A stretch of 41,876 nucleotides of DNA from positions 123,120 through 164,995 of the forward strand of contig CAMBUO010000001.1 of assembly GCA_945871105.1 (NCBI GenBank). Reading direction: 5' to 3'. Position numbers and translations under genes: made by a program. The notes under the pieces were generated by a model. It had not been told where the DNA came from. It worked only from the letters and a program-made list of their open reading frames with translations, and made no database searches. Source of the DNA: an uncultured Clostridia bacterium. Lineage in GTDB: Bacteria; Bacillota_I; Bacilli_A; RF39; UBA660. How positions within the stretch are numbered: the stretch's first letter is position 1; every line of letters begins with the position of its first letter. This document shows positions 34,905 through 41,876 of this stretch, in pieces.

Positions 34905-34930
34905 AAAATGAGTTCTTGCTCATTTTTTTA
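34903..34930 (+). terminator. Terminator of the LTA-synthase-family gene
   Basis: AAAAAATGAG (34903-34912) and CTCATTTTTT (34919-34928) pair around TTCTTG, with a continuing T run. Confidence 0.9.
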
Positions 34931-34970
34931 TTAAGCATATGCTTGAATATCACGAAATTTAATTATTTAA

Positions 34971-35675
34971 TCAGGTTAATTTTTTAAATTCTTTAAAAAG
35001 TTCATTACATTTAGTTTTATCCATCTCAGGAATATTTGTCATTTTATAAACTAGACCTAAATCTAAATATTTTTCACTTCCTAATTTATGATAAGGTATA
35101 AAAGTTACATCTTGAATATTTTTTACTTTTGTTAAGTATTTTTTTAAACTTTTAATATACTTTAAGTTATCATTAAAACTAGGAATTATAACTTGTCGAA
35201 TAGAAACTTTTACATTGGTTTTATTAATTAATTTAATAAAATTTTCTTGTGTTTCTATTTTTTGATTAGTTAAATATTCATATTTTCTTTTTCTAGTATC
35301 TTTTATATCTAAAATAATTAAATCAACATATTTTAGTAATTCATCTATATTACCTATATAGTCTCCGGCTGTATCAATTGCTACATGAATATTTTCTTGT
35401 TTTAATAATTTACATACTTCTATTAAAAAATTAGTTTGTAAAAGGGGTTCTCCTCCGGAGAATGTTATTCCTCCTTTTTTACCAAAGTAATTTTTATATC
35501 TTTTTAATTTATTAAATAATTCTTTGGCTTCATAATTTGGTTTGGTCATTTGAAACATTTCCGGATTATGACAATATAGGCATCGTTTTTTACAACCAGA
35601 CATAAAAACAACTGTTCTTATACCTGGTCCATCAACACTTGACATCGTTTCAATTGAGGCAATACTTCCTTGCAT
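34971..35675 (-). CDS. pflA: Pyruvate formate-lyase activating enzyme
   Basis: A 234-residue radical SAM enzyme that abstracts the glycyl hydrogen of PflB. The cluster motif is CKKRCLYC followed by HNPEMF (residues about 29-42). The GGITFSGGEPLLQ block and the AIDTAGD and ILDIKDT strands are standard. Its ATG overlaps the pflB stop by one base (TAATG), giving the usual pflB-pflA operon. Length is close to the E. coli and Clostridium enzymes. Confidence 0.97.
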   Translation of the reverse strand: MQGSIASIETMSSVDGPGIRTVVFMSGCKKRCLYCHNPEMFQMTKPNYEAKELFNKLKRYKNYFGKKGGITFSGGEPLLQTNFLIEVCKLLKQENIHVAIDTAGDYIGNIDELLKYVDLIILDIKDTRKRKYEYLTNQKIETQENFIKLINKTNVKVSIRQVIIPSFNDNLKYIKSLKKYLTKVKNIQDVTFIPYHKLGSEKYLDLGLVYKMTNIPEMDKTKCNELFKEFKKLT

Positions 35676-37885
35676 TACATAGCCTCATGGAAAGTTCTTT
35701 TGATAACTTCGTCTTTTTGTTCATCAGTTAAACGATTAAAACGAACGGAATAACCAGATACTCTAATAGTAAGTAACGGATATTTATCTGGATTATTTTT
35801 CGCATCTATTAAAGTTTCTCTTGTTAAAACATTGACATTTAAGTGATGAGCACCTTGTTTGAAATAACCATTTAAAATATCAACTAAATTATTTATTTGA
35901 CTAGATAAATCTTTTCCTAAGGCTTTTGGTACAATGGAGAAAGTATTACTTATACCATCCCTACAACAATTTTTATAATCTAATTTAGCAACACTATTTA
36001 AACTTGCTAAAGCTCCGCTGTTGTCTCTACCATGCATTGGATTAGCTCCAGGGGCAAAAGGAGTTCCGGCTGGTCTTCCATCAGGAGTAGTTCCAGTTTT
36101 ATGACCATAGACAACATTTGAGGTGATAGTTAAAACAGATAAAGTTGGATAAGCATCACGATAAGTTTCATGTTTACTTAATTCTTGATATAGTTTTTTT
36201 AAAACGCTAGTAGCAATATTGTCTACTCTATCATCATCATTTCCATATTTTGGAAAATCGCCTTCTATCTTAAAATCAATAACTATTCCTTGTTCATTAC
36301 GAATTGGTTTAACCTTAGCATACTTGATAGCTGATAAACTATCAGCAACAACTGATAATCCAGCAACCCCATAAGCCATTAAACGTTTAACATTAGTGTC
36401 ATGTAAAGCCATTTGACTAGCTTCATAAGCATAACGATCATGCATATAATGAATAATATTCATAGCATCAACATAAATCTTAGCTGTTTTTTCTATTACT
36501 TTATCAAAGTTCTTTCTAACTTCCTCGTAATCTAAATATTCGCCCTCTAGTTTTTTAATTCCTTTTAATACTTCTGTTCCTTCTCTTTCATCGCATCCTT
36601 GATTAATGCTATATAAAAGAGCTTTAGCTAAGTTACATCTAGCTCCAAAAAATTGCATATCCTTACCAACTCGCATAGCTGAAACACAACAAGCAATTGC
36701 ATAGTCATCTCCATAAATAGGACGCATTAAATCATCATTTTCATATTGAATAGCATCAGTTTTAATACTCATCTTCGCAGCATATTTTTTGAAATTATCT
36801 GGTAAATACTCACTCCATAAAACCGTCATATTAGGTTCTGGACTTGGTTCTAGATTAGTTAAAGTATGAAGTAAACGATAACTTGTTTTAGTAACCATAC
36901 TTTCTTTACTTTTTGTGGCTCCTCCAATCGAACAAGTTACCCAAGTTGGATCTCCTGAAAACAATTCATCGTATTCTGGAGTTCTTAAATGTCTAATAAG
37001 ACGTAACTTAATAACAAATTGATCAATTAATTCTTGAACTTCTTCTTCTGTTATTAAACCATTTTGTAAATCTCTTTCAAAATAAATATCTAAAAAAGCA
37101 TCTACTCTTCCTAAAGATTCAGCTGCCCCATTATTTTCTTTAACAGCTGATAGATAAGCAAGATACAACCATTCAACTGCTTCAAAACTATTAGTAGCTG
37201 GTTTTGAAATATCAAATCCATAAGTTAAAGCCATAGCTTTCATTTTTTCTAAAGCTTTAATTTGCATACTAACTTCTTCTCTTAATCGAATAGTTTCATC
37301 TAAACCTACTTCAATTTTATCTAAATCTTCCTTTTTCTTTTCAATTAGATAATCAACTCCATATAAAGCAACTCTTCTGTAATCACCTATGATTCTTCCT
37401 CTACCGTAAGCATCTGGTAAACCTGTAATTAAACCAACATGTTTAGCTAATTTAATTTCTTTCGTGTAAGCATCATATACTCCATCATTATGCGATTTTG
37501 TAAACATTGGAAAATACTTTTCAATATCAGGATTCATCTTATAACCGTAAGTATCTAAACTATTTTTAAGCATACGCATACCACCAAAAGGATTCATAAT
37601 TCTTTTTAATGGCTTATCTGTTTGTAATCCAACAATTACTTCATTTTCTTTATCAATATAACCAGGATCAAAATTATTAATACCAGAAACATGTTCAGTA
37701 TCAATATCTAATACTTTTTTCTTTAATTCTTCTTTTAATAAATCGTTACATTTAGCTAAAACCTTTTTCGTTTTTTCACTTATTCCAACTAAAAAAGATT
37801 CATCCCCATCATATCTTGTAATATTTTTTTGAATAAAATCATGAACATCAACATTATTACTATAATAACCTTCATTAAATTCCAT
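35675..37885 (-). CDS. pflB: Formate C-acetyltransferase (pyruvate formate-lyase)
   Basis: A 736-residue glycyl-radical enzyme that splits pyruvate with CoA into acetyl-CoA and formate under anaerobic conditions. The catalytic Cys pair is Cys399-Cys400 in [11 protein letters not shown], and the glycyl radical is Gly711 in RVSGYSVRF near the C terminus. Length and motifs match true PFL and not diol dehydratases. AGGAG lies eight bases before the ATG, and an extended -10 TGG-TATACT (37911-37919, minus strand) is just upstream. Together with the hydrogenase it defines a mixed-acid, hydrogen-producing fermentation. Confidence 0.98.
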   Translation of the reverse strand: MEFNEGYYSNNVDVHDFIQKNITRYDGDESFLVGISEKTKKVLAKCNDLLKEELKKKVLDIDTEHVSGINNFDPGYIDKENEVIVGLQTDKPLKRIMNPFGGMRMLKNSLDTYGYKMNPDIEKYFPMFTKSHNDGVYDAYTKEIKLAKHVGLITGLPDAYGRGRIIGDYRRVALYGVDYLIEKKKEDLDKIEVGLDETIRLREEVSMQIKALEKMKAMALTYGFDISKPATNSFEAVEWLYLAYLSAVKENNGAAESLGRVDAFLDIYFERDLQNGLITEEEVQELIDQFVIKLRLIRHLRTPEYDELFSGDPTWVTCSIGGATKSKESMVTKTSYRLLHTLTNLEPSPEPNMTVLWSEYLPDNFKKYAAKMSIKTDAIQYENDDLMRPIYGDDYAIACCVSAMRVGKDMQFFGARCNLAKALLYSINQGCDEREGTEVLKGIKKLEGEYLDYEEVRKNFDKVIEKTAKIYVDAMNIIHYMHDRYAYEASQMALHDTNVKRLMAYGVAGLSVVADSLSAIKYAKVKPIRNEQGIVIDFKIEGDFPKYGNDDDRVDNIATSVLKKLYQELSKHETYRDAYPTLSVLTITSNVVYGHKTGTTPDGRPAGTPFAPGANPMHGRDNSGALASLNSVAKLDYKNCCRDGISNTFSIVPKALGKDLSSQINNLVDILNGYFKQGAHHLNVNVLTRETLIDAKNNPDKYPLLTIRVSGYSVRFNRLTDEQKDEVIKRTFHEAM

Positions 37886-37939
37886 TTTATCAACTCCTAT
37901 TCTGTATTAGTATACCATATTTTTTTTAAAAAAAATAAA

Positions 37940-37974
37940 AAAAGTTTTAAAAAGATTAAACTTTAAAAACTTTT
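37940..37974 (-). terminator. priA terminator
   Basis: An imperfect A/T hairpin (AAAAGTTTT against AAAACTTTT arms, near 37940 and 37974) overlaps the priA stop and is followed on the minus strand by a long T-rich tract upstream of pflB. Confidence 0.6.
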
Positions 37975-40119
37975 AGGATCAAAATCAATATCAATTTTAA
38001 TTTTATTATTTGTTTTATAATGATCAATTAATTCTTCTAAAATAGGATATAAATTATCTAATTTCTTATATTTAATAATTATATTCATACGATATACTTG
38101 ATTAACTCGAAAGGGATTAGCTAAACTAGGACCTAATATTTCTTTATCTAAATTCTTTTTTAAATATTCTTGTATTTTTTTAGTTTCTCCACTTAATAAT
38201 TTATAATCTTTACTTTTTATTTGAATTAAAACTAAATAACAATAAGGGGGATAATTTAATAATTTTCTATTTTTCATTTCTTCTTGAAAAAATCCTAAGT
38301 AATTATTATTTTTAGCATATAAAATAGCATAATGGGTAGGATTATAAGTTTGAATATAAACATTACCTTCTTTTTCTCCTCGACCGGCTCTACCCGCTAC
38401 TTGATTTAATAATTGAAATGTTGTTTCACTACTACGAAAATCAGGTATATTTAAACTATTATCAGCATTGATAACTCCAACTAAAGTTACATTAGCAAAA
38501 TCTAAACCTTTAGCAATCATCTGAGTTCCTATTAGAATTTGATATTTATTATCTTTAAAATCGTTAATAATTTTTTCATGACTTCCTTTTTTACTAGTGG
38601 TATCAAAATCCATCCGAATAGTTTTATAATCATTAAATAAGCATTTTAATTCTTCTTCTACTTGTTCTGTTCCTGATCCACTTGTTTCTAATTCACTATG
38701 ACAGTTTGGACAAAGTTCTGGTTTATTTTCAGCATATCCACAGTAATGACATCTTAACATTTCACTTGTTTTATGATAAGTTAAAGTAATATCACAGTTT
38801 TTACAAAGAAAGTTTTTACCACAATTAGGACAAGTAATCGTTGTTGCATAACCACGTTTATTTAAAAATAAAATTACTTGTTCATCTTTTTTTAGAACCT
38901 CTTCCATCTTTAAATATAATTCTTCGGAAAAGAATTTGGTTTTCTTTTTTTCTTTAAACATATCAATAATATTAACTTTTGGTAATTGACGATCATGTAC
39001 TCTTTTTTCAAGTCTTAAAAGTGTGTAAACATTTTTTAAAGTCCTAGCATAAGATTCTAAAGTTGGCGTAGCTGATCCTAATAATACTGGACAATTATGA
39101 TAATCACCACGCCATTTAGCAACATCAATAGCATCATATCTTGGCATATTTTCTTGTTTATAAGAACTAGAATGTTCCTCATCAACTATAATAATACCTA
39201 AACTTTCAAGAGGAGCAAAAATAGCACTTCTAGCTCCTATTACTATTTTTATATTTTCTTTTTTAATTTTTCGATATTCATCATATTTCTCACTATCGGA
39301 TAAACCCGAATGAAAAACGGCAATAATTCCACCAAATCTTTCTGTAAATCTTCTTACTGTTTGAGGTGTTAAACTAATCTCAGGTATTAAAACAATAGCT
39401 GTTTTATTATTATTAATAACTTTTTCAATTAATTCCATATATACTTCAGTTTTTCCAGATCCCGTTACTCCATATAATAAATAAGTTTTATAACTATTTA
39501 AATCAATACTATTAACTACTTTTTCTTGATCACTTGTTAAAGGATATTTTTCTTTTAAATCATAATTATTATTTAATCGATATACTTCTATTTTTTCTTT
39601 ATTTAAAATATTTTTCTTAATTAAAGTATCAACACTAGAATTAATTTTTTTTAAGTAATCATAAGTAACATTTTTATTTTTTAATAAAATATTAACTATT
39701 ATTTCTTGTTTATCTGTTAACTTAGCTTGTTTTAAATTAGAAAAATTAATTGTTACATAAGTTTCATACTTAATATTAACTTTTTTCTTAATACTAGCTT
39801 TATAACCATTAGGAAGCATTACTTGATAACATGATATTAAAGTTGCTAAAGTTTTTTCTTTTAAATATAAACCAAGTTCTAATAATTCTTTTGTTAAAAC
39901 AATATCAGAATCAATAACATCAATTATTTCTTTTAACTCGTATTCATCTTCGTATTTATCCATAATATTAGTAACAAAACCAATTAATTTAAAAGATGAA
40001 AAAGGTACTAATACTCTAACTCCTATTTGTATTTTATTAACTAAAGAATCAGGTACTTTATATATAAAATATTTATCAACAGCTCTTGCTTGAATTTCAA
40101 CTAACACTTGAATAAACAT
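37963..40119 (-). CDS. priA: Primosomal replication restart helicase PriA
   Basis: A 718-residue 3'-5' helicase that reloads the replisome at stalled forks. The N-terminal DNA-binding part contains VRVLVPF. Walker A is LLYGVTGSGKTEVY, Walker B is IIIVDEEHSSSYKQ, and QMIAKGLDFANVTLVGVI and QVAGRAGRG are helicase motifs. Two zinc sites are formed by CPNCGKNFLCKNCD and CHYCGYAENKPELCPNCH. Length is close to the usual 730-800. The promoter is at 40140-40168 and the ribosome binding site is AAGGTGAT. In many Bacillota priA neighbours def/fmt; here it stands alone. Confidence 0.97.
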   Translation of the reverse strand: MFIQVLVEIQARAVDKYFIYKVPDSLVNKIQIGVRVLVPFSSFKLIGFVTNIMDKYEDEYELKEIIDVIDSDIVLTKELLELGLYLKEKTLATLISCYQVMLPNGYKASIKKKVNIKYETYVTINFSNLKQAKLTDKQEIIVNILLKNKNVTYDYLKKINSSVDTLIKKNILNKEKIEVYRLNNNYDLKEKYPLTSDQEKVVNSIDLNSYKTYLLYGVTGSGKTEVYMELIEKVINNNKTAIVLIPEISLTPQTVRRFTERFGGIIAVFHSGLSDSEKYDEYRKIKKENIKIVIGARSAIFAPLESLGIIIVDEEHSSSYKQENMPRYDAIDVAKWRGDYHNCPVLLGSATPTLESYARTLKNVYTLLRLEKRVHDRQLPKVNIIDMFKEKKKTKFFSEELYLKMEEVLKKDEQVILFLNKRGYATTITCPNCGKNFLCKNCDITLTYHKTSEMLRCHYCGYAENKPELCPNCHSELETSGSGTEQVEEELKCLFNDYKTIRMDFDTTSKKGSHEKIINDFKDNKYQILIGTQMIAKGLDFANVTLVGVINADNSLNIPDFRSSETTFQLLNQVAGRAGRGEKEGNVYIQTYNPTHYAILYAKNNNYLGFFQEEMKNRKLLNYPPYCYLVLIQIKSKDYKLLSGETKKIQEYLKKNLDKEILGPSLANPFRVNQVYRMNIIIKYKKLDNLYPILEELIDHYKTNNKIKIDIDFDPKSF

Positions 40120-40139
40120 ATTATCACCTTCTTAGTTGA

Positions 40140-40168
40140 ATTATACTAAATTAAAAATAAAATAACAA
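40140..40168 (-). promoter_or_regulatory. priA promoter
   Basis: On the minus strand, TTGTTA (40163-40168), a 17-bp spacer and TATAAT (40140-40145). Confidence 0.8.
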
Positions 40169-40217
40169 TAGAATAAATAAGAAAAAATTACTTAAATAAA
40201 TATTATTATTATATTTA

Positions 40218-40253
40218 AAAAGTAATCTAAAGATAAAACTTTAAATTACTTTT
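40218..40253 (-). terminator. Terminator after the Rpn-like gene
   Basis: AAAAGTAAT-C-TAAAG (40218-40232) pairs with CTTTAAATTACTTTT (40239-40253) with one mismatch, and is followed on the minus strand by a short T/A tract. Confidence 0.65.
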
Positions 40254-40267
40254 CTTAACTTATAAGT

Positions 40268-41158
40268 TTATTTAATTTCTTTTTTAATGTTTTCTAATTC
40301 TTCTTTTGATATGTTAGTCGACTTTATAATAATATCATCAGGTATAGAATTAAATAATAAGTTTTTAACTATTAAGGTTTGAGTTTCAAGTTTTCCTTTA
40401 TCTTCACCTTCTTGAAGTCCAGTATAATATGCCTCTTCATTAGCTAGATTTTTTTCCATCTCTTCTGACATAATTTCCTCCATATAACTATCACTATTTG
40501 ATAAATTTTCTATCTTTTTACTATAACTATTAAGTTCTTTAATATCTTTAAAACATTCTAATTCTTCTTTATCACTTACAGTTAATAGTTTATATAACTT
40601 ATCAAACTTTTCAAGTTTATCATACCTTAAATCGTCATAATAATCAAGATTAATATGCATAATTTTTAACATATAATCTTTTATATTTGTATTTGGACAT
40701 TTTATAGTTTCTATCTCCTTAGCTGGAATATCATCCCTTTTAGTTTTATACCAGTTTAAATTAACTAATATAACTTTAAACATTGAATCTTTATTATAGT
40801 AACTATAATTATTAGTACAATAATAATTAGATAAAACATTAAAAGAATAAAATAAATTTCTGGTATAAATGCCTGAATAGTTATTATTTAATTCAAGAAT
40901 TATTTTTTCATTCTTATATTCTATTATTAAATCAACATACTTAGTTCTTTCTTTAGGATTAGTTCTTGTTAATCGTACGTTTTTAACACTAACTTTCCCT
41001 TTTAATTCACTTGGCTCACATTCTAATATTTGGGATGCTGCCCATTCTAAAGTACTAATATCTTCTTCATTGAATAGATCATGAAATAAGAAATCTAGTT
41101 AAAAATTTGTTCAACTAAATTTCTCAAATTGCAATTTTTATATTTTTTTAACATTTTA
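40268..41158 (-). pseudogene. Rpn/PD-(D/E)XK nuclease-transposase family gene, frameshifted at its 5' end
   Basis: A continuous frame runs from about 41098 to 40268 (about 275 codons) with the look of the Rpn recombination-promoting nuclease family (PDDEXK_2). It has LDFLFHDLFNEEDISTLEW, then the nuclease core KYVDLIIEYKNEKIILELNN, then GIYTRNLFYSFNVL. The C-terminal part has the Glu/Lys-rich GLQEGEDKGKLETQTL-type helix seen in this family. It has no start codon in frame: TAA precedes LDFLF. A methionine with a plausible N terminus, MLKKYKNCNLRNLVEQIF, lies in another frame at 41158, so one frameshift near 41100 broke the gene. An internal ATG (40783) would give only a 171-residue piece without the nuclease core. 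Confidence 0.75.
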
Positions 41159-41876
41159 ATAACTATCACATACTTCTGAACCTGTTCCATAAATAGTTAC
41201 ACCACTTGCTGTATAAGGACTACTACCTGATAACCAAGGATAATATTTAGTACTATCTGTACTAGATGCAGGAATATTTTTAATATCAGAGCAACTTCTA
41301 TTAATAGTTATACTACTTAAATTAGGATTACTGTATGAATTTTTAGAAAATACACTCTTACCTATATATTGAATACCACTTCCTATGGTTACAGTTGTTA
41401 ATTTATTAGATTCAAAAGCACCCTCTCCTATTGTTGTTACACTATTTGGTATCACAACACTTGTTAATTGATTAGAATAAAAAGCCCAATCTCCTATTGT
41501 TGTTACACTATTTCCTATTGTTACACTTGTTAATTTATTATTTTCAAAAGCAGAAGATCCTATTGTTGTTACACTATTTGGTATTGTTACACTTGTTAAT
41601 TGATTATCTCTAAAAGCATGATTTCCTATTGTTGTTACACTATTTGGTATTGTTACACTTGTTAATTGATTACTTCTAAAAGCAGAAGCTCCTATTGCTG
41701 TTACACTATTTGGTATTGTTACATTTGTTAATTGATTAAAATAAAAAGCCCAATCTCCTATTGTTGTTACACTATTTCCTATTGTTACACTTGTTAATTT
41801 ATTATTTTCAAAAGCAGAAGATCCTATTGTTGTTACACTATTTGGTATTGTTACACTTGTTAATTGATTATCTCTA
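41156..41876 (-). CDS. BspA-type leucine-rich-repeat surface protein, partial (C-terminal end)
   Basis: Reading leftward from the window edge, the frame is open for about 240 codons to the TAG/TAA-type stop at 41156. It consists of 22-residue LRR_5 repeats of pattern IGxxAFxxNxLTSVxIPNSVTT, at least seven of them. A less regular last repeat (GSGIQYIGKSVFSKN) and a Ser/Tyr-rich end with two Cys (NRSCSDIKN; SEVCDSY) follow. BspA-like proteins are secreted adhesins that bind host matrix or other bacteria. No anchor follows the repeats, so any export signal, and perhaps a prepilin or membrane anchor, is upstream outside the window. A GTG at 41455 is only an internal codon. Confidence 0.88.
   Translation of the reverse strand, partial: RDNQLTSVTIPNSVTTIGSSAFENNKLTSVTIGNSVTTIGDWAFYFNQLTNVTIPNSVTAIGASAFRSNQLTSVTIPNSVTTIGNHAFRDNQLTSVTIPNSVTTIGSSAFENNKLTSVTIGNSVTTIGDWAFYSNQLTSVVIPNSVTTIGEGAFESNKLTTVTIGSGIQYIGKSVFSKNSYSNPNLSSITINRSCSDIKNIPASSTDSTKYYPWLSGSSPYTASGVTIYGTGSEVCDSY
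41427..41876 (-). repeat. 66-bp tandem coding repeats with 264-bp higher-order duplication
   Basis: Units begin at 41427, 41493, 41559, 41625, 41691, 41757 and 41823 (+ strand coordinates, each opening CCTATTG). The spacing is exactly 66 bp, i.e. 22 codons. Positions 41493-41612 and 41757-41876 are identical over 120 bases, and the match extends about 15 bases to the left, so four units (264 bp) were duplicated as a block. Confidence 0.92.

Noticed and set aside
41427-41876. Regular repeats that could be mistaken for a CRISPR array
   Set aside because: Units abut without unique spacers, the period is 66 bp in frame, and the translation is a clear LRR_5 pattern.
1-41876. Mycoplasma-type code with TGA as Trp
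   Set aside because: Conserved Trp positions use TGG, and TGA ends genes in ATGA overlaps with normal protein lengths.
1-41876. tRNA, rRNA, prophage or insertion sequence
   Set aside because: No tRNA-like cloverleaf, rRNA segment, integrase, phage structural gene or transposase with terminal repeats was found. The Rpn-like remnant is the only mobile-element-related sequence.

Overview
This 41.9 kb window is a very AT-rich chromosomal segment from an anaerobic, fermentative, Gram-positive-type bacterium. The A- and T-biased codons, AGGAGG-type ribosome binding sites, sigma-A promoters (often with an extended TGn -10), the dnaG-sigA-trmK order, RNase J, an LTA-synthase-type enzyme and a class B sortase all point to Bacillota, class Bacilli. 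An uncultured gut lineage near the Mollicutes/Erysipelotrichia (RF39-like) is my inference. Trp is TGG throughout and TGA is a working stop, so the Mycoplasma code is not used. Pyruvate formate-lyase, its activase and an [FeFe] hydrogenase indicate fermentation without respiration.

Layout. 1-2772 (-): a heterodimeric ABC exporter pair, the second gene cut by the window edge. 2773-3156: an intergenic region with a consensus promoter, three hairpins, a possible pseudoknot and a terminator, read as an unidentified small RNA on the + strand. 3157-4014 (-): class B sortase. 4122-6536 (+): an operon of an unknown helical protein, an rRNA-type methyltransferase and a pseudouridine synthase. 6552-10293 (-): rnr-capA-smpB, linking RNA decay and ribosome rescue to an envelope protein. 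10380-13994 (-): rubredoxin-[FeFe] hydrogenase, serine hydrolase and glutamine-amidotransferase-like hydrolase. 14059-18376 (-): tig and smc.

18686-20705 and 24365-29865 (-) hold two blocks of surface genes with type IV prepilin-like N termini. They flank the macromolecular synthesis operon dnaG-sigA-trmK (20775-24240). The second block contains a 1448-residue secreted protein that starts as a pseudopilin and continues into Ig-like, YNG-type, SH3-like and Cys-rich modules, then a small membrane-anchored protein, then a decayed gene. No pilus ATPase, platform protein or prepilin peptidase is present in the window.

29997-34904: RNase J (+), a J-domain protein (-) and an LTA-synthase-family sulfatase (+). 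34971-40119 (-): pflB-pflA and priA. 40268-41876 (-): a frameshifted Rpn/PD-(D/E)XK nuclease gene and the C-terminal end of a BspA-type leucine-rich-repeat protein with 66-bp coding repeats and a 264-bp higher-order duplication.

Most of the window is housekeeping. The parts most likely to be new are the structured RNA at about 3030-3167, the giant pseudopilin-adhesin locus, the sortase with a lysine at the catalytic arginine position, and the repeat-rich LRR gene beside a broken nuclease gene.
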